Below, piece after piece: positions 8,685-17,399 of a stretch of 64,000 nt of DNA; positions within the stretch are counted from its first letter, which is position 1, and each line of letters begins with the position of its first letter. The notes below the pieces were generated by a model. It searched no databases, was not told the DNA's origin, and was given only the letters and a program-made list of their open reading frames with translations. The stretch lies in contig NZ_JBOCEF010000013.1 in NCBI RefSeq assembly GCF_050586345.1, forward strand, positions 1 through 64,000, in the 5' to 3' direction. Made by a program: the position numbers and the translations under genes. Origin of the DNA: JBOCEF01 sp050586345 (GTDB taxonomy: Bacteria; Pseudomonadota; Alphaproteobacteria; Rhodobacterales; Rhodobacteraceae).

Positions 8685-8918
8685 GCTGTGGTCTCCAACT
8701 CAGAACAGTTACGCATACGAGGTACGAGACTGTTTAAGCCGCAGCGGCGTCTTCGGGTCAACCCAAGACCGCAGCCAAACCCCGGAAAACAACCTTAGCG
8801 AATGTTATTGAACCCAAATACAGCAATCCTTCATTCTGCTGCAGGGTGCGTTCATCATTAATATATGAGCGCAGGATGAACAAAGGGGGCGGACCGAAAT
8901 CCACCCCCTCCAGAACCG
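8685..8918. promoter_or_regulatory. AT-rich intergenic region upstream of the protease gene
   Basis: This stretch is much richer in A/T than its surroundings, for example AATATATGAG at about 8862-8871. It holds the presumed promoter of the minus-strand protease gene and the 3' end region of hslU. No exact -35/-10 pair can be assigned. Confidence 0.45.
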
Positions 8919-10217
8919 TTACAGCACGTAGCGGCTGACATCGGCGGCCTTGGCCAGGCCGGAAAGCCTTGATTGCACATATGCTCTGTCGATGGTCACC
9001 TGCTCGCCCTTCCGGTCGGGCGCGAGGAAGCCGAGCTCCTCGAACACCCGCTCGATGACGGTGTAGAGGCGCCGCGCGCCGATGTTTTCAACCGAGCGGT
9101 TAACCTCTGCCGCGATTTCAGCCATCGCCTGCACGCCGTCCTCGGTGAAATCGACCGTCACGCCCTCGGTCGCCATCAGCGCCGCGTATTGCCGGGTGAG
9201 GGCGTTGTCGGTGTCCGTGAGGATCCGAACGAAGTCCGATTCGCTCAGCGCGCCCAGTTCGACCCGAATCGGAAGCCGTCCCTGGAGCTCCGGAAGCAGG
9301 TCCGACGGCTTGGCGACGTGGAACGCGCCCGAGGCGATGAACAGGATGTGGTCCGTCTTCACCGGGCCGTGCTTGGTCGCCACGGTGGTGCCCTCGATCA
9401 GGGGCAGCAGGTCGCGCTGCACCCCCTCGCGCGAGACGTCGGCGCCCTTGGCCCCCTCGCGCGCGCAGACCTTGTCGATCTCGTCCAGGAACACGATGCC
9501 CGACTGCTCGACCGCCGAGAGCGCCTCGCGGGTCAGGCTCTCCTGGTCGACCATCTTGTCGGCCTCCTCGGCCACCAGCGCCTCGTGGCTCTCGGCGACC
9601 GAGAGCTTCACGCGCTTGGTGCGCCCGCCCATGGCCTTCCCGAACATGGCCCCGAGATCCATCATCTGGCCGGGCTGGCCGGGGATGTCCATGCCGCCGA
9701 ACGGGTTCGACTGGTCCTGCAGCTCCAGCTCGATCATCTTGCCGTCGAGCTCGCCGGAGCGGAGCTTCTTGCGGAACATCTCCCGCGTCGCGTCGCGGCT
9801 GTCGGCGCCGCAGAGGGCGTCGAGCACGCGCTCCTCCGCCGCCGTGTGGGCCTTGGCGCGGTTCTCCTCGCGCCGGTGCTCGCGCAGCATGACGATGGCG
9901 GATTCCACCAGGTCGCGGACGATCTGCTCCACGTCCCGGCCGACATAGCCGACCTCGGTGAACTTGGTCGCCTCGACCTTGATGAAGGGGGCCTTGGCCA
10001 GCTTCGCCAGGCGGCGGCTGATCTCGGTCTTGCCGACGCCGGTCGGGCCGATCATCAGGATGTTCTTGGGCGTGACCTCGGCCGCCATGTCGGCGTCGAG
10101 CCGCTGGCGCCGCCAGCGCGAGCGCAGGGCCACGGCGACGGCGCGTTTCGCGTCGGCCTGTCCGACGATGTAGCGGTCAAGCTCGGCGACGATCTCGCGC
10201 GGGGTCAGGTCGGTCAT
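8919..10217 (-). CDS. hslU: ATP-dependent protease ATPase subunit HslU
   Basis: A 432-residue AAA+ unfoldase that docks on HslV to form the cytosolic HslUV heat-shock protease. Walker A is GPTGVGKTE (about 57-65), the pore loop is GYVGRD (about 90-95), the I-domain occupies roughly 110-230, and Walker B is VFLDEID (about 242-248). GARRLYTVIERVFEE is the sensor-2 region. The C-terminus SRYVL matches the hydrophobic tail that inserts into HslV. GGAGGG precedes the ATG at normal spacing. Unusually, hslV is not adjacent: a secreted-protein gene lies between them. Confidence 0.97.
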   Translation of the reverse strand: MTDLTPREIVAELDRYIVGQADAKRAVAVALRSRWRRQRLDADMAAEVTPKNILMIGPTGVGKTEISRRLAKLAKAPFIKVEATKFTEVGYVGRDVEQIVRDLVESAIVMLREHRREENRAKAHTAAEERVLDALCGADSRDATREMFRKKLRSGELDGKMIELELQDQSNPFGGMDIPGQPGQMMDLGAMFGKAMGGRTKRVKLSVAESHEALVAEEADKMVDQESLTREALSAVEQSGIVFLDEIDKVCAREGAKGADVSREGVQRDLLPLIEGTTVATKHGPVKTDHILFIASGAFHVAKPSDLLPELQGRLPIRVELGALSESDFVRILTDTDNALTRQYAALMATEGVTVDFTEDGVQAMAEIAAEVNRSVENIGARRLYTVIERVFEELGFLAPDRKGEQVTIDRAYVQSRLSGLAKAADVSRYVL

Positions 10218-10421
10218 GCATCCCTCCGGTCAGCTTCTCGCCCGGAATTAAAGGGCGCGAAGCCCCCGGTGCAAGGGCGCGCGGGGCGGCGGCATGGACG
10301 CAGGAGGGCCGGGGGGAGAGAGGGGGGCGGAGACGCCCGGCGGGCCGATGGGGCGGCCCGCCGGGTCCCGGGGCGGCCCCCGGCGCGCGGTCACGGCGTG
10401 CGCCGGGCCCGCCCGCGGCCG

Positions 10422-11426
10422 TCAGGCGCTGCGGCGGCGCAGCAGCCCGAGGCCGAACAGGGCGCCGGCGAGGATCGCGGCGCTCGGCGGCAGGGGGACG
10501 TCGGCGGTCGCGAAGGACAGGTCCCCGGTGAAGTTGTAGACGTTGGAATAGGGCCGCAGCTCGGCCCCGCCGGTGATGGTCTTGCCCACCGTCGCGCCGT
10601 CCTTGCCGCCCGCGCCGGTCTGGATGATGTCCGAGAGCGGCGCCAGCACGGTGTAGTTGAACGCGCTGTTGAGCGTGATCTGGGCGGTGTTGATGAAGTT
10701 GAACACCACGTTGGTGTACTGGCCCGGCGCGGAGGGGTTGGCGCCGATCGACACCGCGCCGCCGCCGCCATCGACGTTGACCACCACGGTCAGGTCGTAT
10801 TCCGGGGCGTTCAGCGCGTCGTAGAAGCCCTTGAAGGTGCCGTTCGCCAGCCAGCTCGCGCCCACGTTGATGACCGCGAAGCCGCCGCCGCCGTCCACCG
10901 CGGTGAAGCGCAGGTCGTTCTGGTCGGACAGGTGCGCGGCCGAGCCCAGGGTGTCGCCCAGCGCGCCGAGATCGGCCGAGAGCGATTCCAGCGCCGCGCG
11001 CACCGCGTCGACCTCGACCCCGCCCACGCCGGTCCCGACCCCGGTCGAGACGATGCCGGGCACGTCCTTGTCGGGGTTGTTGCTCATGTCCAGCGTGCCG
11101 GTCACCGCGCCGCCGATCACCGCCGCGCCGCGCGCCAGCCGGGCCGAGCCGGTCAGGTCGCCGCCGACGAAGAAGGCGCCCGAGCGGGACCCGACGGTCA
11201 CGTCGCCCAGCGCGTCGGGGTTCACGTTGTAGGGGCCGGTGGCGGTGAAGTTCCCGCCGACGAACATGTTGCCCTCGGTCTCGACCGCGCCGTTGAAGTT
11301 CTCGGTGGCGATGACGGTGAAATCGGAGAGCAGCCGGCCGCCATCGAGGCCGGCGGCCTGCGCGGATCCGGCGGCCGCAACGCAGGACGCGGCCATCCCG
11401 ATCGCGGCGAAGCGACGGAGAGTCAT
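10422..11426 (-). CDS. Choice-of-anchor A-like secreted protein with VPLPA-CTERM sorting signal
   Basis: A 334-residue protein with a signal peptide (cleavage likely after AAGSAQA), a Gly/Asn/Val-rich body and repeated TGNMFVGG-like and FNYTVLAPLSD segments. These are typical of choice-of-anchor A proteins, named for the variable C-terminal anchors they carry. The last 25 residues begin VPLPPS, continue as a hydrophobic helix and end LLRRRSA: the tripartite VPLPA-CTERM sorting signal recognised by exosortase-type enzymes. The start at 11426 follows GAAGGAAA. It sits between hslV and hslU on the same strand; a surface or extracellular-matrix role is inferred. Confidence 0.85.
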   Translation of the reverse strand: MTLRRFAAIGMAASCVAAAGSAQAAGLDGGRLLSDFTVIATENFNGAVETEGNMFVGGNFTATGPYNVNPDALGDVTVGSRSGAFFVGGDLTGSARLARGAAVIGGAVTGTLDMSNNPDKDVPGIVSTGVGTGVGGVEVDAVRAALESLSADLGALGDTLGSAAHLSDQNDLRFTAVDGGGGFAVINVGASWLANGTFKGFYDALNAPEYDLTVVVNVDGGGGAVSIGANPSAPGQYTNVVFNFINTAQITLNSAFNYTVLAPLSDIIQTGAGGKDGATVGKTITGGAELRPYSNVYNFTGDLSFATADVPLPPSAAILAGALFGLGLLRRRSA

Positions 11427-11731
11427 GGACAATTTTCCTTCGGTGCGGGCGGGGACACGGGGAAAACAAAGACCCGCCTGCACGCTCAGTTAGCGTTCAT
11501 GTGACGCGCCCGGCAACTGGTTTTCGATACCGTCCGGCAATCCCGACCCAAAAGGTCCGAATTGACGTAAAGGCGCCATTCACTTAACGGTCATGGTCGG
11601 ATTGTCGCATCTCATGCGCAGGCGTGAATTCGTGCTGCACCCGCGGCCGGGCGCCCGAAATCACCGGGTTCAAAGGGCGAATCGCCTGCTGCATCGCAAA
11701 ACCCGGCGGATGCGCCCGCGGCGATTGCGCC
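11427..11731. other. Non-coding region between hslV and the CTERM gene
   Basis: About 300 bases of lower GC than the neighbours, for example GGCGCCATTCACTTAACGG at about 11571-11589. It probably carries the promoter of the CTERM gene and the 3' end of hslV. I see no convincing gene, tRNA or terminator in it. Confidence 0.5.
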
Positions 11732-12292
11732 TCAGCCCGCGACCTCAACCGTAAGGTTGCCGTTGGTGTAGACGCAGATATCCGCGGCGATCGCCATCGC
11801 CTTGCGGGCCACCGCCTCTGCGTCCATCTCGCTGTCCATCAGCGCCCGCGCCGCGGCCAGCGCGTAGTTGCCGCCCGAGCCGATGGCGGCCACGTCATGC
11901 TCCGGCTCCAGCACGTCGCCTGCGCCGGTGACGATGAACAGGTCCTTGCCGTCGGTGACGATCAGCATCGCCTCGAGCTTTTGCAGGTACTTGTCGGTGC
12001 GCCAGTCCTTGGCCAGGTCCACGCAGGCGCGGGCGAGCTGGTCCGGGGACGCCTCGAGCTTGGCCTCGAGCCGCTCGAGCAGCGTGAAGGCGTCGGCGGT
12101 GGACCCGGCGAAGCCCGCGACGACCTCGGCGCCGGTCTTGCCGGGCTTGAGCCGCCGCACCTTGCGCGCCGTGCCCTTGATGACCGTCTGCCCGAGGGAG
12201 ACCTGCCCGTCGCCCGCGACCACCACGCGCCCGCCCTTGCGCACGCCGATGATGGTGGTGCCGTGCCAGCCGGGGAACTGATCGTCGGACAT
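11732..12292 (-). CDS. hslV: ATP-dependent protease peptidase subunit HslV
   Basis: A 186-residue N-terminal-nucleophile peptidase. HGTTIIGVRKGG places the catalytic Thr at about residue 12 after a short propeptide, and VVVAGDGQVSLG and GFAGSTADAFTL are strongly conserved in HslV. The GSGGNYALAAARAL motif lies near residue 145. It forms the double-hexamer core of the HslUV protease. GGAAGGAAG precedes the ATG. In most proteobacteria hslV is directly followed by hslU; here the next downstream gene is the CTERM protein. Confidence 0.96.
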   Translation of the reverse strand: MSDDQFPGWHGTTIIGVRKGGRVVVAGDGQVSLGQTVIKGTARKVRRLKPGKTGAEVVAGFAGSTADAFTLLERLEAKLEASPDQLARACVDLAKDWRTDKYLQKLEAMLIVTDGKDLFIVTGAGDVLEPEHDVAAIGSGGNYALAAARALMDSEMDAEAVARKAMAIAADICVYTNGNLTVEVAG

Positions 12293-12471
12293 GGGGCTTC
12301 CTTCCTGTGTCGTGCGCGGTCTGCGCCCCGGGGGGCGTCCTCTGCGCCGGGATATAGCCATGGCGCGCGCCGGGCGCCACCGCGGCGGGGGCGCCGCGGC
12401 GCGGGGGCCTTGCCGCACCGCCCCGGCCCGCTAGGGTGAAGGAGACGCCGCCAGCTTGCCAAGGACCGCCC

Positions 12472-13731
12472 ATGCCCGTGACCGACCCCGCCGCCTTCCT
12501 GCGCGCGCTGTTCGACGCCGCCCTCTCCGCCGCCGGGCCGGAGGGCAATTTCGGCGCCCTGCCGCCGGAGCCGGAGGGCCGCCTGGTCGTGATCGGCGCG
12601 GGCAAGGGCTCGGCCCGCATGGCCGCCGCCTTCGAGGCCGAGGTGGAGAAGGCCGGCTGGACCACCAAGCCCGAGGGGCTGATCGTCACCCGCTACGGCC
12701 ATGCCTGCCCGACGCGGCATGTCGAGGTGGTCGAGGCCAGCCACCCCGTTCCCGACGCGGCCGGAGAGGTCGCCGCGCGGCGCATCCTGCACCTGGCCGA
12801 GGGGGCGGGGGAAAAGGACCTCGTGGTCGCGCTGATCTCGGGCGGCGCCTCGGCGCTGCTGGCGCTGCCGGTCTCGCCCGCGACGCTGGCGGACAAGCAG
12901 CAGGTGGGGCGCGCGCTCCTCAAATCCGGCGCCCCGATAGATGAGATGAACCGCGTGCGCCAGGCGCTCTCGGGCATCAAGGGCGGGCGGCTGGCGGCGG
13001 CCGCGGCGCCCGCGCGGCTGGTCACCTGGATGATCTCGGACGTGCCGGGGGACGAGCCGGCGGTGATCGGCTCCGGCCCCACCGTGGCGCTGCCGGACGG
13101 GGAGTCCCCCGAGGCGATCCTGGAGCGCCGGGGCGTGCAGATCGGCGACGCGCTGCGCGGGGTGATCGCGGACAACCCCGCCCCGAAAGAGGTCTCGGGC
13201 GAGCTGCGGATGCTCGCCACCCCCCAGATGGCGCTGGAGGCGGCGGCCGAGGCGGCGCGGGCGGCGGGGGTGACGCCGATGATCCTCGGCGACGCGATCG
13301 AGGGCGAGGCGCGCGAGGCGGCGCAGGTGATGGCCGGGATCACGCGGCAGGTGCTGCGCCACGGCCAGCCGCTGCCGCGGCCCTGCGTGCTGCTTTCGGG
13401 CGGGGAAACCACGGTGACGGTGCGCGGCCAGGGCGGCCGCGGCGGGCGCAACGCCGAGTTCCTGCTGGCGCTGGCGGTGGCGCTGGGAGCGGACATGGCG
13501 GGGGTCCACGCCCTCGCCGCCGACACCGACGGCATCGACGGGTCCGAGGACAATGCGGGCGCAATCATCGGCCCGGACACCCATGCGCGGGCCGGGGAAG
13601 CGGGCGTGTCGCTGCGCGCGCTGCTCGACGGGAACGACGCCTATTCGGCCTTCGAGGCGCTGGGGGACCTGGTGGTCACCGGGCCGACGCTGACCAATGT
13701 CAACGATTTCCGGGCGATCTATCTTCCGTGA
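12472..13731 (+). CDS. ttuD: Glycerate kinase (MOFRL/GckA family)
   Basis: A 419-residue enzyme of the glycerate 2-kinase type. The N-terminal domain has VVIGAGKGSARMAAAFE. The middle shows ALISGGASALLALP and NRVRQALSGIKGG. The C-terminal MOFRL domain has LLSGGETTVTV, GRNAEFLLALA and ADTDGIDGSEDNAGA. It phosphorylates D-glycerate with ATP, feeding glyoxylate or tartrate/hydroxypyruvate pathways into glycolysis. The ATG at 12472 has AAGGA upstream; an in-frame GTG at 12436 is less likely. It is divergent from hslV. A very long hairpin begins three bases after its stop. Confidence 0.9.
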   Translation: MPVTDPAAFLRALFDAALSAAGPEGNFGALPPEPEGRLVVIGAGKGSARMAAAFEAEVEKAGWTTKPEGLIVTRYGHACPTRHVEVVEASHPVPDAAGEVAARRILHLAEGAGEKDLVVALISGGASALLALPVSPATLADKQQVGRALLKSGAPIDEMNRVRQALSGIKGGRLAAAAAPARLVTWMISDVPGDEPAVIGSGPTVALPDGESPEAILERRGVQIGDALRGVIADNPAPKEVSGELRMLATPQMALEAAAEAARAAGVTPMILGDAIEGEAREAAQVMAGITRQVLRHGQPLPRPCVLLSGGETTVTVRGQGGRGGRNAEFLLALAVALGADMAGVHALAADTDGIDGSEDNAGAIIGPDTHARAGEAGVSLRALLDGNDAYSAFEALGDLVVTGPTLTNVNDFRAIYLP

Positions 13732-13733
13732 TT

Positions 13734-13783
13734 GCGAGGGAGGGGAGGAAAGGGGCTGCGGCCCCTTCCCTCCCCTCCCTCGC
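13734..13783. terminator. 23-bp hairpin between convergent genes
   Basis: Arms 13734-13756 and 13761-13783 pair at 22 of 23 positions around the loop TGCG; the one mismatch is A-C. The left arm is almost purely purine. There is no T tract, but its place between two converging genes suggests a bidirectional 3'-end structure. Confidence 0.6.
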
Positions 13784-13824
13784 GCTCCCTCCCCTCCCAT
13801 CCCGCGGCGGGCGTCGCACGGGGA

Positions 13825-14667
13825 TCAGCTGATGTGCAGGGCGGGTTCCGCTGCGTCCCGGGCCTCCTGCGCCTCCCAGCCATCGGGCGTGCGCAGCCAG
13901 TCGCGGGCCTCGAGCTCCGCGAACCCCGCGCCGTCCCAGGCCATGCGGGCGACCCGCAGCCGCGGATCGGCGAAATCGAGCACCGCGAAATCGTTCGGCT
14001 CGCCCCGCCCGCGGTTCGAGAGGCTGGTGCCGACCTGGATCTGCAGCGCCCCGGCCCGGCCCTGCCGCCGCACGAAGGGCGTGGTGCGCCAGGCGTGAAG
14101 GTGGCCGCACAGGATCACGTCCGCCCCGCAATCCGACAGCGCCCCCGCGGCCCGCGCGGCGCCTTTCATCAGCGCCTTGCGCGCATCGGGCGCGTGGCTG
14201 AACGGGTGATGCGCGACCAGCACGTTGAACGCCGCGTCCCCGGCCCCCAGCCGCGCGCAGGCCCGCCGCACCGCGCCGCGGGTCAGCCAGCCGCGCTGCC
14301 ACAGGAACGGGGTCACGGTGTTGAGGCCGATCACCCGCACCGGCCCCTCCCGCGCGTTCACCAGCATCTCCGGCTCCAGGTCGCCGCCGATCCCCCGCCG
14401 ATAGGCCAGGAAAGGCCGCAGCAGCCGCATCGGCCAGTTCTCGAGCGGGATGTCGTGGTTGCCGGGCACGCAAAGCACGGGCGCGGGGATACGGTCGAGG
14501 AAATCGGCGGCGTCGGCGAACTGGCTTTCGCGCGCCCGCTGGGTCAGGTCGCCGGACACCGCCACGACGTCCGGCGCCGCCGCGGCGACGGCCTCCAACA
14601 GCGGCTCCAGCAGCTCGGGGCGCGCCCGGCCGAAATGCAGGTCGGAGAGGTGGACGAGCCGGGTCAT
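13825..14667 (-). CDS. Metallophosphoesterase (CpdA-like)
   Basis: A 280-residue calcineurin-like phosphoesterase carrying the full metal motif series: HLSDLHFG near the start, VSGDLTQ, CVPGNHDIP, LVAHHPFS and CGHLHAW. This class III cyclic-nucleotide phosphodiesterase-like family uses a dinuclear metal centre. The substrate (cAMP, UDP-sugar lipid or other) cannot be read. The C-terminal 60 residues carry IQVGTSLSNRG. Its ATG at 14667 overlaps the stop of the upstream diacylglycerol-kinase-like gene by 4 bases, so the two are probably translated together and may act in one lipid pathway. Confidence 0.88.
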   Translation of the reverse strand: MTRLVHLSDLHFGRARPELLEPLLEAVAAAAPDVVAVSGDLTQRARESQFADAADFLDRIPAPVLCVPGNHDIPLENWPMRLLRPFLAYRRGIGGDLEPEMLVNAREGPVRVIGLNTVTPFLWQRGWLTRGAVRRACARLGAGDAAFNVLVAHHPFSHAPDARKALMKGAARAAGALSDCGADVILCGHLHAWRTTPFVRRQGRAGALQIQVGTSLSNRGRGEPNDFAVLDFADPRLRVARMAWDGAGFAELEARDWLRTPDGWEAQEARDAAEPALHIS

Positions 14668-15674
14668 GCCGCCGCCTCCGCCGCCGCGTCGGGCGTTTCG
14701 GCCCAGCCCTCGGCCGGAACCACCGCCCGCAGCGCATGGGCCGAGAGCGTGAATTCGAACGGCCCGCGCATCCGCGCCCGCTCGCCATCCCGCGCCACGA
14801 GGCGGGCGCCGGGCCCGGCATGGATGCGGATGCTGCGGGCGGCCACCAGGGTGTAATCCTCGCCCCGCTCGGCCCGCCTTGCGCCAAGCCGCAGCGCGCG
14901 GCGCACGAGGCCGCCGGGATGGTCGTCGGGCGCCAGCAGCAGCGCCAGCCGCCCGCCCCGGATCGCCTCGGCCCCGTCGACGCCGAGCAGGTCGAGCTGG
15001 TAGGCGCTGCCCGCCACGAAGGCGAGGGGGGAGCGGGTGCGGATCTCCCGCCCATCGGCCTCGATATGCAGCCGGAGCGGCCCGCCGAAGCCGCGCAGCA
15101 CCCGCAGCACTGACCAATAGGCCGCGAGGCGCGAGCGCCCGAACCGGGCGTAGATCTGCTCGCGCTCGCGCAGGATCGCCGGGTAGACGCCGATGGAGGC
15201 GTTGTTGAGGAACAGCCGCCCGTTCACCGCCCCCGTGGCCAGCGGGCGGGTATGCCCCTCGGCGATGATGCGGGCGGCGGGGGCGATCCGTTCGGGCAGG
15301 CCGAGGCCGCGGGCGAAATAGTTGAACGTCCCGGCGGGCAGAACCCCGAGGGCGGCGCCCGACTCCCCGCCCGCGCGGGCCTGCGCCAGCCCCTCGGCCA
15401 CCGCGCAGATGGTGCCGTCGCCGCCGCAGGCCACGACGACCCCGGCGCCGGCCTCGGCGGCGGCGCGGGCGCGGGCCGACATCTCCCGGCCCGGGACCGC
15501 CTCGATCCGGGTGCGCTCGGCCGCCCCCGCGGCGGCGAACCCGGCGCGGATCTGCGCAAGGCGGTCGGCGTCCTGGCCGCCCGAGGCGCGGTTGACGATG
15601 ACGTGGATGGCGGCGTCCCGCAGGGGGGCCTCCGCCGCGGCGTCCACGGGGGCGTCTTCTGGCTGGCGGCGCAT
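14664..15674 (-). CDS. Diacylglycerol/lipid kinase family protein
   Basis: A 336-residue protein of the DAGK-catalytic (YegS/BmrU-like) superfamily. VIVNRASGGQDA near residue 27, VVACGGDGTICAVAEGL (the GGDGT nucleotide motif) and LPAGTFNYFARGL are the standard motifs. The C-terminal half forms the beta-rich lid seen in lipid kinases. The likely substrate is a diacylglycerol or related lipid at the inner membrane. The start at 15674 follows GGAG at good spacing. The stop overlaps the metallophosphoesterase start, so this is a two-gene operon of a kinase and a phosphoesterase. Confidence 0.85.
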   Translation of the reverse strand: MRRQPEDAPVDAAAEAPLRDAAIHVIVNRASGGQDADRLAQIRAGFAAAGAAERTRIEAVPGREMSARARAAAEAGAGVVVACGGDGTICAVAEGLAQARAGGESGAALGVLPAGTFNYFARGLGLPERIAPAARIIAEGHTRPLATGAVNGRLFLNNASIGVYPAILREREQIYARFGRSRLAAYWSVLRVLRGFGGPLRLHIEADGREIRTRSPLAFVAGSAYQLDLLGVDGAEAIRGGRLALLLAPDDHPGGLVRRALRLGARRAERGEDYTLVAARSIRIHAGPGARLVARDGERARMRGPFEFTLSAHALRAVVPAEGWAETPDAAAEAAA

Positions 15675-16081
15675 GGCGGCGCTCCGATCCGGGTTGGCGC
15701 GGCGCGGACAGGCGGCGGCGCGCGAATGGGCAAGTCGCGGCCCGCGCCGCCCCCCGGCGACGGCCCGCGGCCGCGGCGTCTCCCGCGGCAGGCTCGGGGG
15801 AAAGGATAGGGCGGCGGGCGCCGCGGCCAAGCCGGGGCCGCGATGCGCGCCGCCGGGAACGGGCGCGCGGCCGAGGGGAAGCGCCCGGCTCGGGCGCGGG
15901 CGGGCGGGCCGCCGGCGCCCGCGAGGGCGGCGCGGTCCGCGCGCTCCCCGCCCCCCTGCCGGGCCTCTGGCGCGCCGCCGCCGGGCGAACCCCGCGCATA
16001 CGCCCCCGCGGCGCCCTCCCCCCTCGCATCCCGGCGCGCGCGCAGCTATACAATCAGCGCCCAATCGCAAAGGGATACGCC
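15675..16081. other. GC-rich divergent intergenic region
   Basis: About 400 bases between the lipid kinase and hisB, which diverge. It is extremely GC-rich with no conserved reading frame or clear promoter boxes. I see nothing that can be named; it must hold the promoters of both flanking genes. Confidence 0.4.
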
Positions 16082-16669
16082 ATGCGCACCGCCAGCATCG
16101 CCCGCCGCACCGCGGAGACCGACATCACCGTCGAGATCAACCTCGACGGAACCGGCCGGTACGACAACGTCACCGGCGTCGGCTTCTTCGATCACATGCT
16201 GGACCAGCTCGCCCGGCATTCGCTGATCGACATGAAGATCCGCGCCGCGGGCGACCTGCATATCGACGACCACCACACGGTCGAGGACGTGGGCATCGCC
16301 ATCGGCCAGGCCCTGACCAAGGCGCTCGGCGACAAGCGCGGCATCCGCCGCTACGGCGCCTGCCACCTGGCGATGGACGAGGCGCTGATCCGCACCGCCC
16401 TCGACCTCTCCGGGCGGCCCTTCCTCGTGTGGAACGTCGACATCCCCACCCAGAAGATCGGGACCTGGGACACCGAGCTGGCGCGCGAATTCTTCACCGC
16501 GCTCGCCATGAACGGCGGCATCACCCTCAACGTGGCGAAACTCGACGGCTTCAACTCCCACCACATCGTCGAGGCGACGTTCAAATCCGTGGCCCGCGCC
16601 CTGCGCGAGGCGGTCGAGCCCGACCCGCGCCGCGCCGACGCCATCCCCAGCACCAAGGGGACGCTATGA
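16082..16669 (+). CDS. hisB: Imidazoleglycerol-phosphate dehydratase
   Basis: A monofunctional 195-residue HisB, the normal length for the bacterial dehydratase without the phosphatase domain. It has RRTAETDITVEINLDG, FFDHMLDQLARHS, DDHHTVEDVGIAIGQAL and NSHHIVEATFKSVARAL, which supply the paired His/Glu manganese ligands. It converts imidazole-glycerol phosphate to imidazole-acetol phosphate in histidine synthesis. Its stop overlaps the hisH start by 4 bases. Confidence 0.97.
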   Translation: MRTASIARRTAETDITVEINLDGTGRYDNVTGVGFFDHMLDQLARHSLIDMKIRAAGDLHIDDHHTVEDVGIAIGQALTKALGDKRGIRRYGACHLAMDEALIRTALDLSGRPFLVWNVDIPTQKIGTWDTELAREFFTALAMNGGITLNVAKLDGFNSHHIVEATFKSVARALREAVEPDPRRADAIPSTKGTL

Positions 16670-17313
16670 CCACCGCGATCATCGATTACGGCTCGGGCAA
16701 CCTGCGCTCGGCCGAAAAGGCCTTCGAACGCATGGCGGCCGAGACCGGCAAGGGCGGCCCCATCGTGGTGACCTCGGACCCGGACGTGGCGGCCAGGGCC
16801 GACCGCATCCTGCTGCCCGGGGTGGGCGCCTATCGCGACTGCGCCGAGGGGATCAAGGCCATCGACGGGATGTGGGAGGCGCTCGACGCCTTCACCCGCA
16901 CCGGCAAGCCCTTCCTCGGCATCTGCGTCGGCATGCAGCTGATGGCCTCCTGGGGGCGGGAGTTCTACGACACCCCCGGCTTCGGCTGGATCCCCGGAGA
17001 GGTCGTCAAGCTCGCCCCCTCGGACCCGGCGCTGAAAATCCCCCACATGGGCTGGAACCGCCTGCACGGCATGGCCGATCACCCGGTCTTCACCGGCATC
17101 GGCGGCGAGCAGACCGGGGACCACGCCTATTTCGTCCACTCCTACCACTTCGTGCCCGAAGACCCGGCCCACCGGCTCGGCTTCGTCACCTATGGGCAGG
17201 AGGTGACGGCGGCGGTCGGCCGGGACAACATCATCGGCACCCAGTTCCACCCCGAGAAATCCCAGGCGGTGGGCCTGAAGCTGATCGCCAACTTCCTGGC
17301 CTGGGCGCCCTGA
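16666..17313 (+). CDS. hisH: Imidazole glycerol phosphate synthase, glutamine amidotransferase subunit
   Basis: A 215-residue class I glutamine amidotransferase. AIIDYGSGNLRS opens the protein, GICVGMQLM carries the nucleophilic Cys, and the C-terminal GTQFHPEKSQAVG supplies the His and Glu of the triad. It delivers ammonia to HisF for imidazole glycerol phosphate synthesis. ATGA overlap with hisB indicates translational coupling. The usual next genes hisA and hisF are not present; an acetyltransferase gene follows instead, so the his genes are split. Confidence 0.96.
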   Translation: MTTAIIDYGSGNLRSAEKAFERMAAETGKGGPIVVTSDPDVAARADRILLPGVGAYRDCAEGIKAIDGMWEALDAFTRTGKPFLGICVGMQLMASWGREFYDTPGFGWIPGEVVKLAPSDPALKIPHMGWNRLHGMADHPVFTGIGGEQTGDHAYFVHSYHFVPEDPAHRLGFVTYGQEVTAAVGRDNIIGTQFHPEKSQAVGLKLIANFLAWAP

Positions 17314-17399
17314 CGCGCCGCCCTCCGGGGCCATGACCCTCCCCGCCGGGCGCCCCGCGCGCCCGGCCCCTCCTCCCCCCCAATGCCCGGAGCGCGGCG

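Noticed and set aside
11624..11731. Segment GGTTCAAAGGGCGAATC near hslV resembling a tRNA T-arm
   Set aside because: No acceptor stem, anticodon arm or D-arm could be paired around it.
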